From Mucilaginibacter sp. JRF (GTDB lineage: Bacteria; Bacteroidota; Bacteroidia; Sphingobacteriales; Sphingobacteriaceae), in assembly GCF_015223065.1 (NCBI RefSeq), contig NZ_JADFBY010000002.1, positions 496,001 to 560,000 of the forward strand: a DNA stretch of 64,000 nucleotides, written 5' to 3'. The position numbers were made by a program, and so were the translations under genes. Below, in pieces: positions 53,495 through 63,100 of this stretch (position 1 is its first letter; each line of letters starts with the position of its first letter). A model generated the notes under the pieces. The model saw nothing but the letters and a program-made list of their open reading frames with translations, had not been told where the DNA came from and did no database searches.

Positions 53495-53524
53495 AAAGCC
53501 AGTCCGAAAGGGTTGGCTTTTTTA
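53495..53524. terminator. Bidirectional intrinsic terminator
   Basis: AAAGCCAGTC and GGGTTGGCTTT pair imperfectly around CGAAA, with flanking T/A runs, between the SYLF (+) and DUF1345 (-) genes. Confidence 0.6.
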
Positions 53525-54208
53525 GTTTGATACCAGGCCCGAAACTATGTTGATGCTGAGGGCAACAATAGCGGTATTGAATACGAATGATACCAGGCTG
53601 TGCACCAGTGCTAAACGACGTATGCGGCGCGAGGATATTTCAACATCAGATACCTGGAACGTCATCCCGATAACGAAGGAGAAGTATACAAAGTCGATGT
53701 AATCGGGCAGTTCCTCATCCGGGAATTGCAGGCCGTGGGTATGGTCTTTCTCCTTAATATCATAATAAACATGGGCATAACGCATGGTGAAAATGGTATG
53801 CACCAGCCACCACGAGGTGATCACCGCACCCAGGGCCAGGAACACGTGGGCGGCAACTTCCTCGTCTGAATGACCTTTGGTTGATTTGAGCAGGATGTAA
53901 ATAGCCGACAGACTGATCAGTGCCGAGCAAAGCGTGATGATGAATATGAGCGTTCGGCTTGAATCTTCAATACTGGCTATCTTGCGTATCTCACGCGGAT
54001 GGGCACCGAAAAATACCACCCATTCCAGTATGATAACGCTTAGGGCAAAACCTATCCACGTGGTTAGTATGGTAGCGGGTACCGACTCGCCCTTAAAAAT
54101 AAAGAATGCCCCACCGGCCACCAGCAGCGAAAACAGCAGGCGGTAATGCGAATCAATACGCAGAAAGAAACCCTTGGGTGTACGCAGTTTGGATGGGATG
54201 CCGCTCAT
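53522..54208 (-). CDS. DUF1345 membrane protein
   Basis: 228 residues with five to six hydrophobic segments. The family pattern HVFLALGAVITSWWLVHTIF and the loop YIDFVYFSFVIGMTFQVSD are recognisable. Inner-membrane, function unknown. It follows ywbE on the same strand by 52 bp. Confidence 0.8.
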   Translation of the reverse strand: MSGIPSKLRTPKGFFLRIDSHYRLLFSLLVAGGAFFIFKGESVPATILTTWIGFALSVIILEWVVFFGAHPREIRKIASIEDSSRTLIFIITLCSALISLSAIYILLKSTKGHSDEEVAAHVFLALGAVITSWWLVHTIFTMRYAHVYYDIKEKDHTHGLQFPDEELPDYIDFVYFSFVIGMTFQVSDVEISSRRIRRLALVHSLVSFVFNTAIVALSINIVSGLVSN

Positions 54209-54260
54209 ATATCAAATATGGATAAACAACGGCAAATATTATATGTGTTGATGATGAATT

Positions 54261-54503
54261 TTAGTCGCCGATTATTTCAGCTACCCGGCCAACCTGCCCA
54301 TCCTCCAGCCTTACCTTTATACCACGCGAGTGAAAGGCGGCGCTGGTAAGTAATTTTTCGACAATGCCGCGTGTGCGTTTGCCGCTGCGCTGATCTTTTT
54401 TCAGGATGATATCCACCTCTAAACCGGGATAAATATCCTCACGGCGCTGGCCGTTGCTGCCGCCGCCCTCGCTGGTGAGCCTGAATGTTGGAATACCTGC
54501 CAT
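54261..54503 (-). CDS. ywbE: YwbE family protein
   Basis: 80 residues from the ATG at 54503 (MAGIPTFRLTSEGG). The conserved core NGQRREDIYPGLEVDIILKK, RTRGIVEKLLTSAAFHSRGIK and VRLEDGQVGRV identifies the YwbE family, of unknown function. Four bases separate it from the SMR gene's stop, so it is the last of a three-gene run argH-SMR-ywbE. Confidence 0.85.
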   Translation of the reverse strand: MAGIPTFRLTSEGGGSNGQRREDIYPGLEVDIILKKDQRSGKRTRGIVEKLLTSAAFHSRGIKVRLEDGQVGRVAEIIGD

Positions 54504-54507
54504 AACC

Positions 54508-54837
54508 TTAGTGTGATGATACAAATTTAAGCCCCACAATTGAACTTATCAGCGTAGCTATAAAAAATAAGCGCCAAAAGCTGGCCGGCTCCCTAAAAAA
54601 TATAATACCGATGATCACCGTACCCACAGCGCCAATACCTGTCCATACGGCATAAGCCGTACCCAGCGGCAAAGTTTGGGTAGCCTTGTATAACAACAAC
54701 ATACTCACCGTCAGGAAAAACAGGAAGCCGCCTATCCACCACCAATACAAACTGCCCGAAGCTTCTTTAGCCTTACCCAAACAGGTAGTAAAACCCACTT
54801 CGCACAGGCCGGCAATGATCAATATTAACCAGTTCAT
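54508..54837 (-). CDS. SMR-family exporter, SugE/Gdx-like
   Basis: 109 residues from the ATG at 54837, with four transmembrane helices. The essential Glu in helix 1 (IAGLCEVGF) and LPLGTAYAVWTGIGAVGTV in helix 3 match the SugE/Gdx (guanidinium exporter) branch rather than EmrE. It lies one base after the argH stop. No riboswitch fits in the one-base gap. Confidence 0.75.
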   Translation of the reverse strand: MNWLILIIAGLCEVGFTTCLGKAKEASGSLYWWWIGGFLFFLTVSMLLLYKATQTLPLGTAYAVWTGIGAVGTVIIGIIFFREPASFWRLFFIATLISSIVGLKFVSSH

Positions 54838-54838
54838 T

Positions 54839-56173
54839 TTATTCAACCAATTTATTTACAGCCTGTTCAACCTTATCAAACTTAAAGTTTGAGAGCAATT
54901 CGTTGAACGTCGCCGTGATATGCTCATTACCCAGGTTGCCAATGCTGCCCTCGTGGGTGTGGTTCACTGTTTTTTCGGGGTTAAAGTTGCCTTGCTCAAT
55001 GGCTAAACCCACCTGCTTGTAAGCATCGCGGAATGGCACGCCGTTAAGCACCTGTTTGTTCACTTCTTCAACGCTGAACAGGTAAGCGTATTTGGCATCA
55101 TCCAGTATATTGGTTTTTACCTCGATGTTTTGCAGCATAAAGGTGGCCATGTGCAGGCAATTCTTCAGCTCGGTAAACGCAGGGAACAATAGCTCTTTTA
55201 ATAGCTGTAACTCACGGTGATAGCCCGATGGCAGGTTGGTGGTCATCATGGCTACATCATTAGGCAGGGCTTGCAGGCGGTTACATTTACCACGCATGAT
55301 CTCCCACACATCCGGATTTTTTTTGTGCGGCATAATACTGCTGCCGGTGGTCAGGTTTTCGGGGTAGCTTACAAAGGCGAAATTCTGGCTCAGGTACAGG
55401 CACTGATCCATAGCCATTTTAGCCAGTGTAGCCGAGATAGACGATAGCGCCTGCGCGATAATGCGCTCGGTTTTACCACGGCCCATTTGGGCGTAAACCA
55501 CATTATAATTTAAACGCTCAAAACCCAGCAACTGCGTGGTAAGCGTACGGTTAAGCGGGAACGATGAGCCATAACCCGCCGCCGAACCCAGGGGGTTTTT
55601 GTTGGTGATCTTGTAAGCGGCTAATACCAACTCCAGGTCATCGGCCAAACTTTCGGCATAAGCGCCAAACCACAGGCCGAATGATGATGGCATGGCCACC
55701 TGTAAGTGGGTATAACCCGGCAGTAAAACATCCTTATGTTTTTCGCTTAGTTCAATGAGTTGTTTAAACAGGTTCTCGGTTTCGGTAACCACCTGCTGCA
55801 ACTCGTGGCGAAAAAACAGTTTCAGGTCAACCAAAACCTGATCGTTACGTGAACGACCGCTGTGAATTTTTTTACCGGCCTCGCCAATGCGGCGGGTAAG
55901 CAGCAGTTCCACCTGCGAGTGTACGTCCTCTACATTATCTTCAATAACAAAATCGCCGTTGGCTATTTCCTTGTAGATGTTTTTTAGTTCGGCTTGCACC
56001 AGATCAAGGTCCCCGGCGCTCATCAGGTCAATACTTTGCAACATGCGGGTATGTGCCAGCGAGCCAAGCACATCAAAAGCCGCCATCTGCCTGTCGAACT
56101 CACGGTCGCGACCTACGGTAAAATCTTCTACTAACTGGTTAACGTTGGTTGTTTTTTGCCAAAGTTTGCTCAT
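54839..56173 (-). CDS. argH: Argininosuccinate lyase
   Basis: 444 residues. The fumarase-superfamily signature GSSIMPHKKNPD (about 275) with the catalytic Ser, and HSGRSRNDQVLVDLK, are present, as is the His of GYTHLQVA. It converts argininosuccinate to arginine and fumarate. It begins the minus-strand run argH-SMR-ywbE, and a composite repeat lies upstream of its start. Confidence 0.9.
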   Translation of the reverse strand: MSKLWQKTTNVNQLVEDFTVGRDREFDRQMAAFDVLGSLAHTRMLQSIDLMSAGDLDLVQAELKNIYKEIANGDFVIEDNVEDVHSQVELLLTRRIGEAGKKIHSGRSRNDQVLVDLKLFFRHELQQVVTETENLFKQLIELSEKHKDVLLPGYTHLQVAMPSSFGLWFGAYAESLADDLELVLAAYKITNKNPLGSAAGYGSSFPLNRTLTTQLLGFERLNYNVVYAQMGRGKTERIIAQALSSISATLAKMAMDQCLYLSQNFAFVSYPENLTTGSSIMPHKKNPDVWEIMRGKCNRLQALPNDVAMMTTNLPSGYHRELQLLKELLFPAFTELKNCLHMATFMLQNIEVKTNILDDAKYAYLFSVEEVNKQVLNGVPFRDAYKQVGLAIEQGNFNPEKTVNHTHEGSIGNLGNEHITATFNELLSNFKFDKVEQAVNKLVE

Positions 56174-56248
56174 GCTGCAAATATGGTAATTTTAGGGGAA
56201 TGTGAGGGTCTTAAAGAAGAACCTCGCAAGTGAGTGAATTTTGCAAAT

Positions 56249-56604
56249 GCACAAACCTTAAATAACCTCACCAACCGGCATCAGAAATGCCCGGAGTAGC
56301 ACAAGTCTTACCAAAGTAGGAACTTTCACCGGGCAGGGCGTAGCCGGCAGTTTTTCTTTGGTTACTTTCTTTTTTCTGCAAAAAAGAAAGTGACAACCAC
56401 TAACGATAAATAAAGTACATCCTTGTGCTCATGAGCAGTGAAGGTACTTTAATCAGTGGTTGTGCTTTTGCCATCGTCAGTCTGCTCTTGGGCGCAGAGC
56501 CCAGTTACTTTGTCTTAGACACAAAGTAACTAAAAGTCAAGGCAGAAAAAACCTTCCGCCCGCAAGGCCATACTCCCTGGCCCGGTTTTCTGCCAGGCCG
56601 ACGC
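56249..56604 (-). repeat. Composite structured repeat, copy 3 (inverted)
   Basis: On the minus strand, core 1 (56604-56476) is followed by a variable middle and core 2 (56348-56249), the same order and core lengths (129 and 100 bp) as copies 1 and 2. The middle has its own hairpin (GTTACTTTCTT...AAGAAAGTGAC). The core-1 10-bp stem is intact. Confidence 0.85.
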
Positions 56605-56632
56605 TCTTTTTATTTACACTCATTATTGTTTT

Positions 56633-56713
56633 TGTCATTTCGACGGAGGAGAAATCTGTAGGCGTTCGATAACTAAGCGACAGATTTCTCCTCGTACCTC
56701 GTTCGAAATGACA
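56633..56713. repeat. Family-1 palindromic repeat
   Basis: Complete copy with outer TGTCATTTCGA/TCGAAATGACA arms. It lies 28 bp from core 1 of composite copy 3, which repeats the arrangement of a family-1 palindrome beside core 1 at the other two sites. Confidence 0.9.
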
Positions 56714-56820
56714 AAATTTAGTAGTTACTGAAATAGATCGTAACAAAAAAAAGGACCGACATTTTACTATCGATCCCTCAGTTGGCTCAGGGCGTTTACT
56801 CCTGATATTTGAAAAAATTA

Positions 56821-57573
56821 TTAGCGTGCCAGGTAACCACCATCTACATTGTAGTAGGCGCCGGTTACAAATGATGCCTTGTCTGAACTTAGCCACACCA
56901 CAAGCTCAGCTACTTCATCAGGCGTACCTAAACGACCGATAGGGTGCAGGCCAACCAGTGCGTCTAAGGCGTCCTGGTCAAGGCTGCGTTCAACCAGCGG
57001 GGTTTTGATGTAGCCCGGGCCTACCGAGTTTACGCGGATGCCTTGTTGTGCGTATTCAATAGCGGCGGTTTTGGTAACACCAACTACACCATGTTTAGCA
57101 GCTACATAAGCGCCTGAGTTGGCAGTACCTGCCTGCCCTAATATGGATGCCATATTGATGATAGAGCCGCCACCTGATTGCAGCAACGCCGGTATCTGGT
57201 AACGCATGCCATAAAACACACCCGACAGGTTGATGGCGATCACTTTATCCCAGCCATCAACAGGGTAATCGCCAATTTGCGATAGGGGGCCACCTATACC
57301 CGCGTTGTTGCAGGTTATGTGCAGCGCGCCGTAATGTTGTAGTATCTGCTCAACTAATTGCTTGTTAGCTTCGGCGGTTGAGGTATCAGCTTTAATGAAG
57401 ATGGCTTCGCCACCGGCGGCTTTAATTTCGTTAACGGTAGTATTGCCGGCATCCTCTACAATATCGCTCACAACAACCTTTGCACCTTCGGCGGCATATT
57501 TTAGTGCAACCGCTTTACCAATGCCCGAACCGGCACCGGTAACCAGGGCTACTTTATTTAATAATAACGACAT
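56821..57573 (-). CDS. SDR family oxidoreductase
   Basis: 250 residues, classical SDR: TGAGSGIGKAVA (12-23), NNAGIGG, catalytic YVAAKHG (Tyr and Lys), and the C-terminal GAYYNVDGGY. It resembles glucose 1-dehydrogenase or 3-oxoacyl-ACP reductase-type enzymes, but the substrate cannot be assigned. Single gene between a repeat and the tamL region. Confidence 0.85.
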   Translation of the reverse strand: MSLLLNKVALVTGAGSGIGKAVALKYAAEGAKVVVSDIVEDAGNTTVNEIKAAGGEAIFIKADTSTAEANKQLVEQILQHYGALHITCNNAGIGGPLSQIGDYPVDGWDKVIAINLSGVFYGMRYQIPALLQSGGGSIINMASILGQAGTANSGAYVAAKHGVVGVTKTAAIEYAQQGIRVNSVGPGYIKTPLVERSLDQDALDALVGLHPIGRLGTPDEVAELVVWLSSDKASFVTGAYYNVDGGYLAR

Positions 57574-57684
57574 GACTTTATTTATTTGTTTATGTATATA
57601 TAACGCACAAAGTGCCTTATTGAGTTAAATAACCATGCGCACAATATGCCCTAATGTTAGCACGATTTGGAAGATGACAAAAAC

Positions 57685-57718
57685 ACAAAAGGCCATGTAT
57701 CGCTACATAGCCTTTTGT
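57685..57718. terminator. Intrinsic terminator downstream of tamL
   Basis: ACAAAAGGC(C)ATGTA and TACAT(A)GCCTTTTGT form a 14-bp stem with one mismatch and a TCGC loop, with A and T runs on either side. Confidence 0.7.
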
Positions 57719-57757
57719 AAATGTTATAATGGTTATATTTTAATTAAAGATGATCAG

Positions 57758-57820
57758 CATGCAAACTGCCCATCGCAAACTGTTAACAGCAAACTGTTAA
57801 CTGCTCACCGCAAACTGATT
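57758..57820. repeat. Direct word repeat GCAAACTG
   Basis: GCAAACTG occurs four times (starting near 57761, 57775, 57789 and 57810), twice extended to GCAAACTGTTAAC. It lies at the 3' end of tamL and resembles in style the tracts at 18369 and 32641. Confidence 0.75.
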
Positions 57821-60110
57821 AAAACGGATAACCGATAGCCAGGTTGAACACCAGGTTCTCGTGCCTCCAGGCGCTGCTGCCAAAGTCTATCTTGTCAATC
57901 ACCCAGCGCTGGCCTTCAGGCAGCCACGGTTTGCGGATAGGGAAGCCAAGATCGGTACGCAGCACCAGTACTGTTACATCAAAACGTAAACCTATACCGG
58001 CATCCACGGCCAGTTCTTTATAAAAGTCTTTGCCGAATGTGGCACCGGGTTGAGCACCGTTGTCGCGCATAAGCCAAATGTTACCGGCATCAACAAATAC
58101 GGCACCACGTACTATGCTGAACAGTTTTGGTCGCCATTCAACGTTACCTTCAATACGTATATCACCGGCCTGATCGGGCAGGAAACCACCATCTTCGGGG
58201 CGACCGGCATAGTAAGTACCCGGGCCAATTGAACGTGCCCGGAAACCACGTAAGCTGTTTGAGCCGCCTATAAAGAATTGCTGGCTATAAGGCATCACCG
58301 TTGAGTTGCCGAATGGTACACCCACACCAACCATCAAACGTGTAGCTATCGAACTGTTTTGGCCTGTTTTATGGTAAAAGCGCAGGTCGTTCTCAATCTT
58401 TACGTATTGATTGAATGGCGTGCCAAACAGGTTTTTAACATTACCAGCCAATGTATCAGCACCCGAAATTAAACCGGTTAGCACTGCCGATGAACTTATA
58501 CGACCGTTGTAGAACAAAGTATTGGTACGATATTCCTCGGTAGTATTAGTAAATGTGTAGCCATAGCTTGGGCCAAAGGTAAATTGTCTGTCAATAACGT
58601 GTTGCAGGGCCGGGTTATTAGTGCGGGCAATACTATCACGATATAGCTGAGTTACGTTAGCCGGATTAACAAAATTGATGTTCAGGATGTTCAGCTCATG
58701 GCTTCTGTGTACGTTTTGTTTCCAGTCGTACCCGAATGACCCGTTGAAGGAGTTAAGGGTATACAGATTAGTACGGTTAATAAGCGTATAACCCAAAGTA
58801 AGGTTAGTATGCGGTATGTACGCGTTATCCGACCGTATGTTTATCGGGGCGATGAACCTTGGCCAGGTCAGCTTCATTTCACCACCCACCTGGTACACGT
58901 TAAAGCCACCACCCTGGCCGGAGAACTGCACATCCGAACTTCCGAATAAACGCATGGTTAACAACTCGGCACCCTTAAAGGCGTTGCGGTGTTTCCAGTT
59001 CAAGTTTATTTGGGTACCCGTAAAGTTGGCCGAGTTGGTACGACCAAGCAGATCTAACTGAATAGACTTTTTAGGGTAGGGGGTTAAAAAGTAATATGCA
59101 TCAAGTTTTGATGAATCGCCTGCGGCAGGCTCAAACCTGTTCTTTACAAATTTGTAAGGCCCCAGGTTCACAAAGCGGTTAAGCGAATTATTATGCTGGG
59201 TACGATTGTACACATTACCCGGCTGCATCAACACGGTATTTTTAAACGCGAACGGGCGAATGGTTTTCCTCCTGTCTACCACGTTATACCAACGGTATGA
59301 TACCGCGTCGTCCAGGTGCAGGGCTGTATCAGTAAGCGAATAGTTTGGATATACATACAGCTTGTTAATGGTATATATACGGCGGTCGCGGTCATTAACC
59401 TCAGGCTTAATAGCCACAAAAATATCAACCTGGTGATTGTTCACCGTGCTGTCTATCCGCATAATGATATCCTCCGGGGCGAAATAGAAAAAACCTTTTT
59501 CTTTCAGCTTGGCATCAATGCGCAAACGCTCGTTCTTGATAATATCCAGATCGTATTTTTCGCCCGGTTTAAGCAGTGTTTCGCCGGCTGTGCCCGCAAT
59601 GGCGGTATCAAGGCTCTCATTACCTTTCGGGAAGGTTACACTGCGAATTTTGTATGCCGGGCCGGTACTAACAGTATATTCAGCACTGGCGGTTTTGTTT
59701 TTACTGATGGTATCGCCGCTTACCGTTGCCTGGAAATAGCTTTTGTTTTGCAGGCGGTTTTGCAATATTTGGCTGTTTTTTTCAAGATTAACCTGGCTGG
59801 CCAATACAGGCGGCTCGCCAAACTTGGTGTTAAGCCAGTGCTTAAAGCCCTTGGTTTTGTTAGTACGGGTTTTATTATAGATGTAGAGCTTAAACCTTAA
59901 ACCTAATAATGATGAATTTGGCTTTGGGCGCAACATAGGGGTAAGGTCGGCCTCCAAAGCTTTGCGGTCGCTTTTTTTAAGGCTGTCGTTATCCACTATT
60001 TTAACCTTGCCGCCGGTATACAGCTTTTGCCCCGGTTGCAGGTATTTGGTGTTACTACAGGCGCTTAAAAATATGCACAGTACTAAAATATATTTTATGT
60101 GTTTTATCAT
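57819..60110 (-). CDS. tamL: TamL, BamA/TamA-family outer-membrane lipoprotein
   Basis: 763 residues from the ATG at 60110. The lipobox LSAC gives a lipidated Cys18 after MIKHIKYILVLCIF. POTRA-like domains follow to about residue 400, then the C-terminal barrel with the strand motif SNSLRGFR and a final aromatic strand (NLAIGYPF). TamL is the lipoprotein form of TamA in Bacteroidota and inserts outer-membrane proteins together with TamB. It lies 4 bp after tamB on the same strand. A longer N-terminus to 60179 runs through the tamB tail and is rejected. Confidence 0.85.
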   Translation of the reverse strand: MIKHIKYILVLCIFLSACSNTKYLQPGQKLYTGGKVKIVDNDSLKKSDRKALEADLTPMLRPKPNSSLLGLRFKLYIYNKTRTNKTKGFKHWLNTKFGEPPVLASQVNLEKNSQILQNRLQNKSYFQATVSGDTISKNKTASAEYTVSTGPAYKIRSVTFPKGNESLDTAIAGTAGETLLKPGEKYDLDIIKNERLRIDAKLKEKGFFYFAPEDIIMRIDSTVNNHQVDIFVAIKPEVNDRDRRIYTINKLYVYPNYSLTDTALHLDDAVSYRWYNVVDRRKTIRPFAFKNTVLMQPGNVYNRTQHNNSLNRFVNLGPYKFVKNRFEPAAGDSSKLDAYYFLTPYPKKSIQLDLLGRTNSANFTGTQINLNWKHRNAFKGAELLTMRLFGSSDVQFSGQGGGFNVYQVGGEMKLTWPRFIAPINIRSDNAYIPHTNLTLGYTLINRTNLYTLNSFNGSFGYDWKQNVHRSHELNILNINFVNPANVTQLYRDSIARTNNPALQHVIDRQFTFGPSYGYTFTNTTEEYRTNTLFYNGRISSSAVLTGLISGADTLAGNVKNLFGTPFNQYVKIENDLRFYHKTGQNSSIATRLMVGVGVPFGNSTVMPYSQQFFIGGSNSLRGFRARSIGPGTYYAGRPEDGGFLPDQAGDIRIEGNVEWRPKLFSIVRGAVFVDAGNIWLMRDNGAQPGATFGKDFYKELAVDAGIGLRFDVTVLVLRTDLGFPIRKPWLPEGQRWVIDKIDFGSSAWRHENLVFNLAIGYPF

Positions 60111-60114
60111 GAGT

Positions 60115-63100
60115 TTAGTTTGTAGGTTGCTCTTTCTTTTGTTCTTGTTGCTGTTGTTGCTGCTCATCCTTAAGTTCAAGAGCCTGGTTGCGTTTGTCTT
60201 CTTCCTCTTTTTTGCGTTTTTCTTCCTGACGGTATTTACGACGCATGGCTTTTTCTTCTTCGGTGCGTTTGTGGAATATCTCGCTAAAGCGATTGTAATC
60301 CATAGTGAGGGTAAAGCCTAAGCCGGTTTCAACTATCTGACCCTGTATCACCACAAATTCATCCTTACGGTAAGCCCTTAAGGTGTAGCGACCATCACGG
60401 CTCAGCTTATAATTAACCGACACGTTACCGGCAATATTGGTGGTTTTTTGCCCGGCCTGTGCACCCTCCAGGTTAAAGTTATTACCTACCGATACCGTGA
60501 GCCTGTCGCTCAGGAACCGTTTGGATACACCTACGTTCAGATCGGTTCGGTTTGTTGCCGTACCGGATGAGTAGTCCTCGCCGGATGATAAACCAAAATC
60601 AAGATCAACACCTGATACCAACCCACCTGCAAGGTTATTCAACTGATCGGTAAGCAGGCCGCTTACGCTGTTACGGATGGCGCCCTCAACACCGCCGCCA
60701 CCACCCTGGCTTTGCAGCGGGTTATCGCCTATAAAGTGGCCGAGTATCAATACGCCTAATACCTGTTTATTAAGCTCGTTAGGGTCTTGCCTTACCTGTG
60801 CCAGCTTGTTCTCAACAGTAGTGAGTACAGTTTGCGGCATGGAGTAATTGCTGTCGGGCAAAATAATATCAAAGCTGATGTTTGGTTTTAAAAGCTCATT
60901 TTTAAGGTTCAAATTAACATTGAACGGTAGCTTTTGCTTGGCCATTACCAGTGTTTGCGCATCGCTTTGGCTGGCGATCAAATCAACTGGTGGTACATTG
61001 GCAACATAGATGGCCGTCAGGTCAATATTAGCGCTGGTTGGGTCGCCAGTCCATTGTATGGTACTGCCGCTCTTGAACAGGAACTGGCGTTTAACCGTAG
61101 CGAACGATAAGTTGTACGAACCATGATTTACCGTGTAACTACCGGTAAGGTTGATCTTACCGCTTGGATCGATACCGCCATTCAAACTGGCTTCGCCGCG
61201 CAGGTCTTTCACCATATCGCCACTGCGCTCATCAACTACTATGTTAAAGTTGGCGTTTTTATGTACGTTGATAGTTGCCGATACGTCCATACCCGTAACG
61301 TCAGATTTACGGAGTGAATCCAGCTGACGGGCCAGCAATATGGAGTCGAGTTTTGGCGCGTCCTTATCAATAAACTCAACTACGCCTTCGCGATCCTCAA
61401 CGCTTGGGTCGGCGGTTGGCAGTACAAAGGTCATGTCGGTTTTTTCGTTCACGGTGAGGGTAGCATCAACCACAGGCGAGTTCATGTCGCCGCGTATCTT
61501 CACATCAGTATCAATGTATAGTTTACCCCAAAATAGTTTGTTATCTGCCTGTGTAGAGTTGATCACCCTGAAGTTATCGGCATTAATATTCATGCCGAAA
61601 GCGAAGTCGGTATAGGTCTTGGTATAAACACTACCCGATACCACGGCCTTGTTCCCGGTTGAATCAACCAGGGTAAAATCATTAAAGCGGATGCCTTGCT
61701 CATTAAAGGTGATGCTCTCCTGCGGCATACGGAAGTAGGAGTTAAGCATCGATACATTGAAGCCAACCTTATTAAAGTTGATATCGCCGCGTACTGCCGG
61801 TGCCGTTGGGGTGCCCGTTATTTTTAGTGAGCCGGTAATATCACCGGTGGAGTTACGTATAGCGCCAAAGCTAAAGCCCTGTATGCTTTTCATATCCAGC
61901 TTCACAATGTTCAGCGTCATATCCATACGGCTATCAGGCGCGGTATAGTACAAGCCGCTCAGATTAACCTGATTACCTTTGCCCGTAATGCTAACATTGG
62001 CGGCATAGGCATTGGCGGTTTGGTTGTCAACCTTAAGGGCTATGTTGCCCACGGTATCGCCTTTAAAGTTAAAATCGTTAACGTTGATGGCGGCGGTAAA
62101 TACCGGTGATGCCTGGAAGTTGCTGATGTTGGCATCGCCATTAATGGTACCGCCCACCTGTAGCGAATCCTGCTGAGCCATCTTGGTCAGGGTTTCTATC
62201 TTAAAGTTGCGGAACTGCACATCAATAGGCGAATTAGGCTGCTGCGGGTTACTGTTAACGCTTAGCACCTGGTTGGTATTGGTTATGGTAAAGTTGTGCG
62301 CCAGTATGCCCTTGTTGCCAAAGCTCAAGGCGTTATCGGCATTAACAGCCCAAGGCATATAATCCAGCAACAAGCCATCCTGCACAAAACTGAACTGATA
62401 TTGTTGTGGCAGCACGCTCAAAGTACCGGCTATGCGGTAGCGTTCCTTTTTATCGTGGTCGCGTACTTGCAGGCTGGTGAACAGTTTATCATTTTTCAGG
62501 TTTCCCGATATGGTGGTGTACAAAATATCAATAGATGGCGACACCTTCACCTCATCAACAGATAGTTTGTAGTTCAGCGCGCTGTCGGCAGTGTTAATGT
62601 CTAAGGCCATGTTGTTCACTATCTGTTCGCCGTAAACAATTTTAGGCATGGTGCCCTTAACCAATAGCTCGCCGCTTGTACTGTTAAAACTACCGTTAAT
62701 CAATACCGGGTCAAGCGTTTTTAAATCAGGCGCGAACTGCTCTATCAGCGGCGTTTTAACAAAGCGCATGTCAAATTTAAATTGCTGCGGCGGGTATTTA
62801 ACCTTTGGCGCGGGCTTGGCGCCGGTGGCTAATGCCGCGTTAAAGTATTTAGCTATCATGTCCTGCATGGCAGGGGCAATGCCGGTTAGGGTGTACTTGC
62901 CGCCCATGTGCGCGGTAAGCATCGGTGTTTTAAGCCACAATGAACTGCTGTCTGCCGTAGCGGTAGATTTAAGGCTTACCGTATCCAGCTGAATGCGTTG
63001 CGCTTTTTGTATCAGCACCATATCGGTCAGCATAATATCGGCATTCAGGTAATCCGGGTCGGCGGTAGGTACATCAGCCACCAGCTTGCCGTGAAAACGC

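Larger units (their letters stand above)
56174..56820. other. Third gene-free repeat region
   Basis: Contains the inverted composite repeat (56249-56604) and a family-1 palindrome (56633-56713). The rest, about 100 bases before the SDR stop, shows nothing I can support. Confidence 0.75.
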
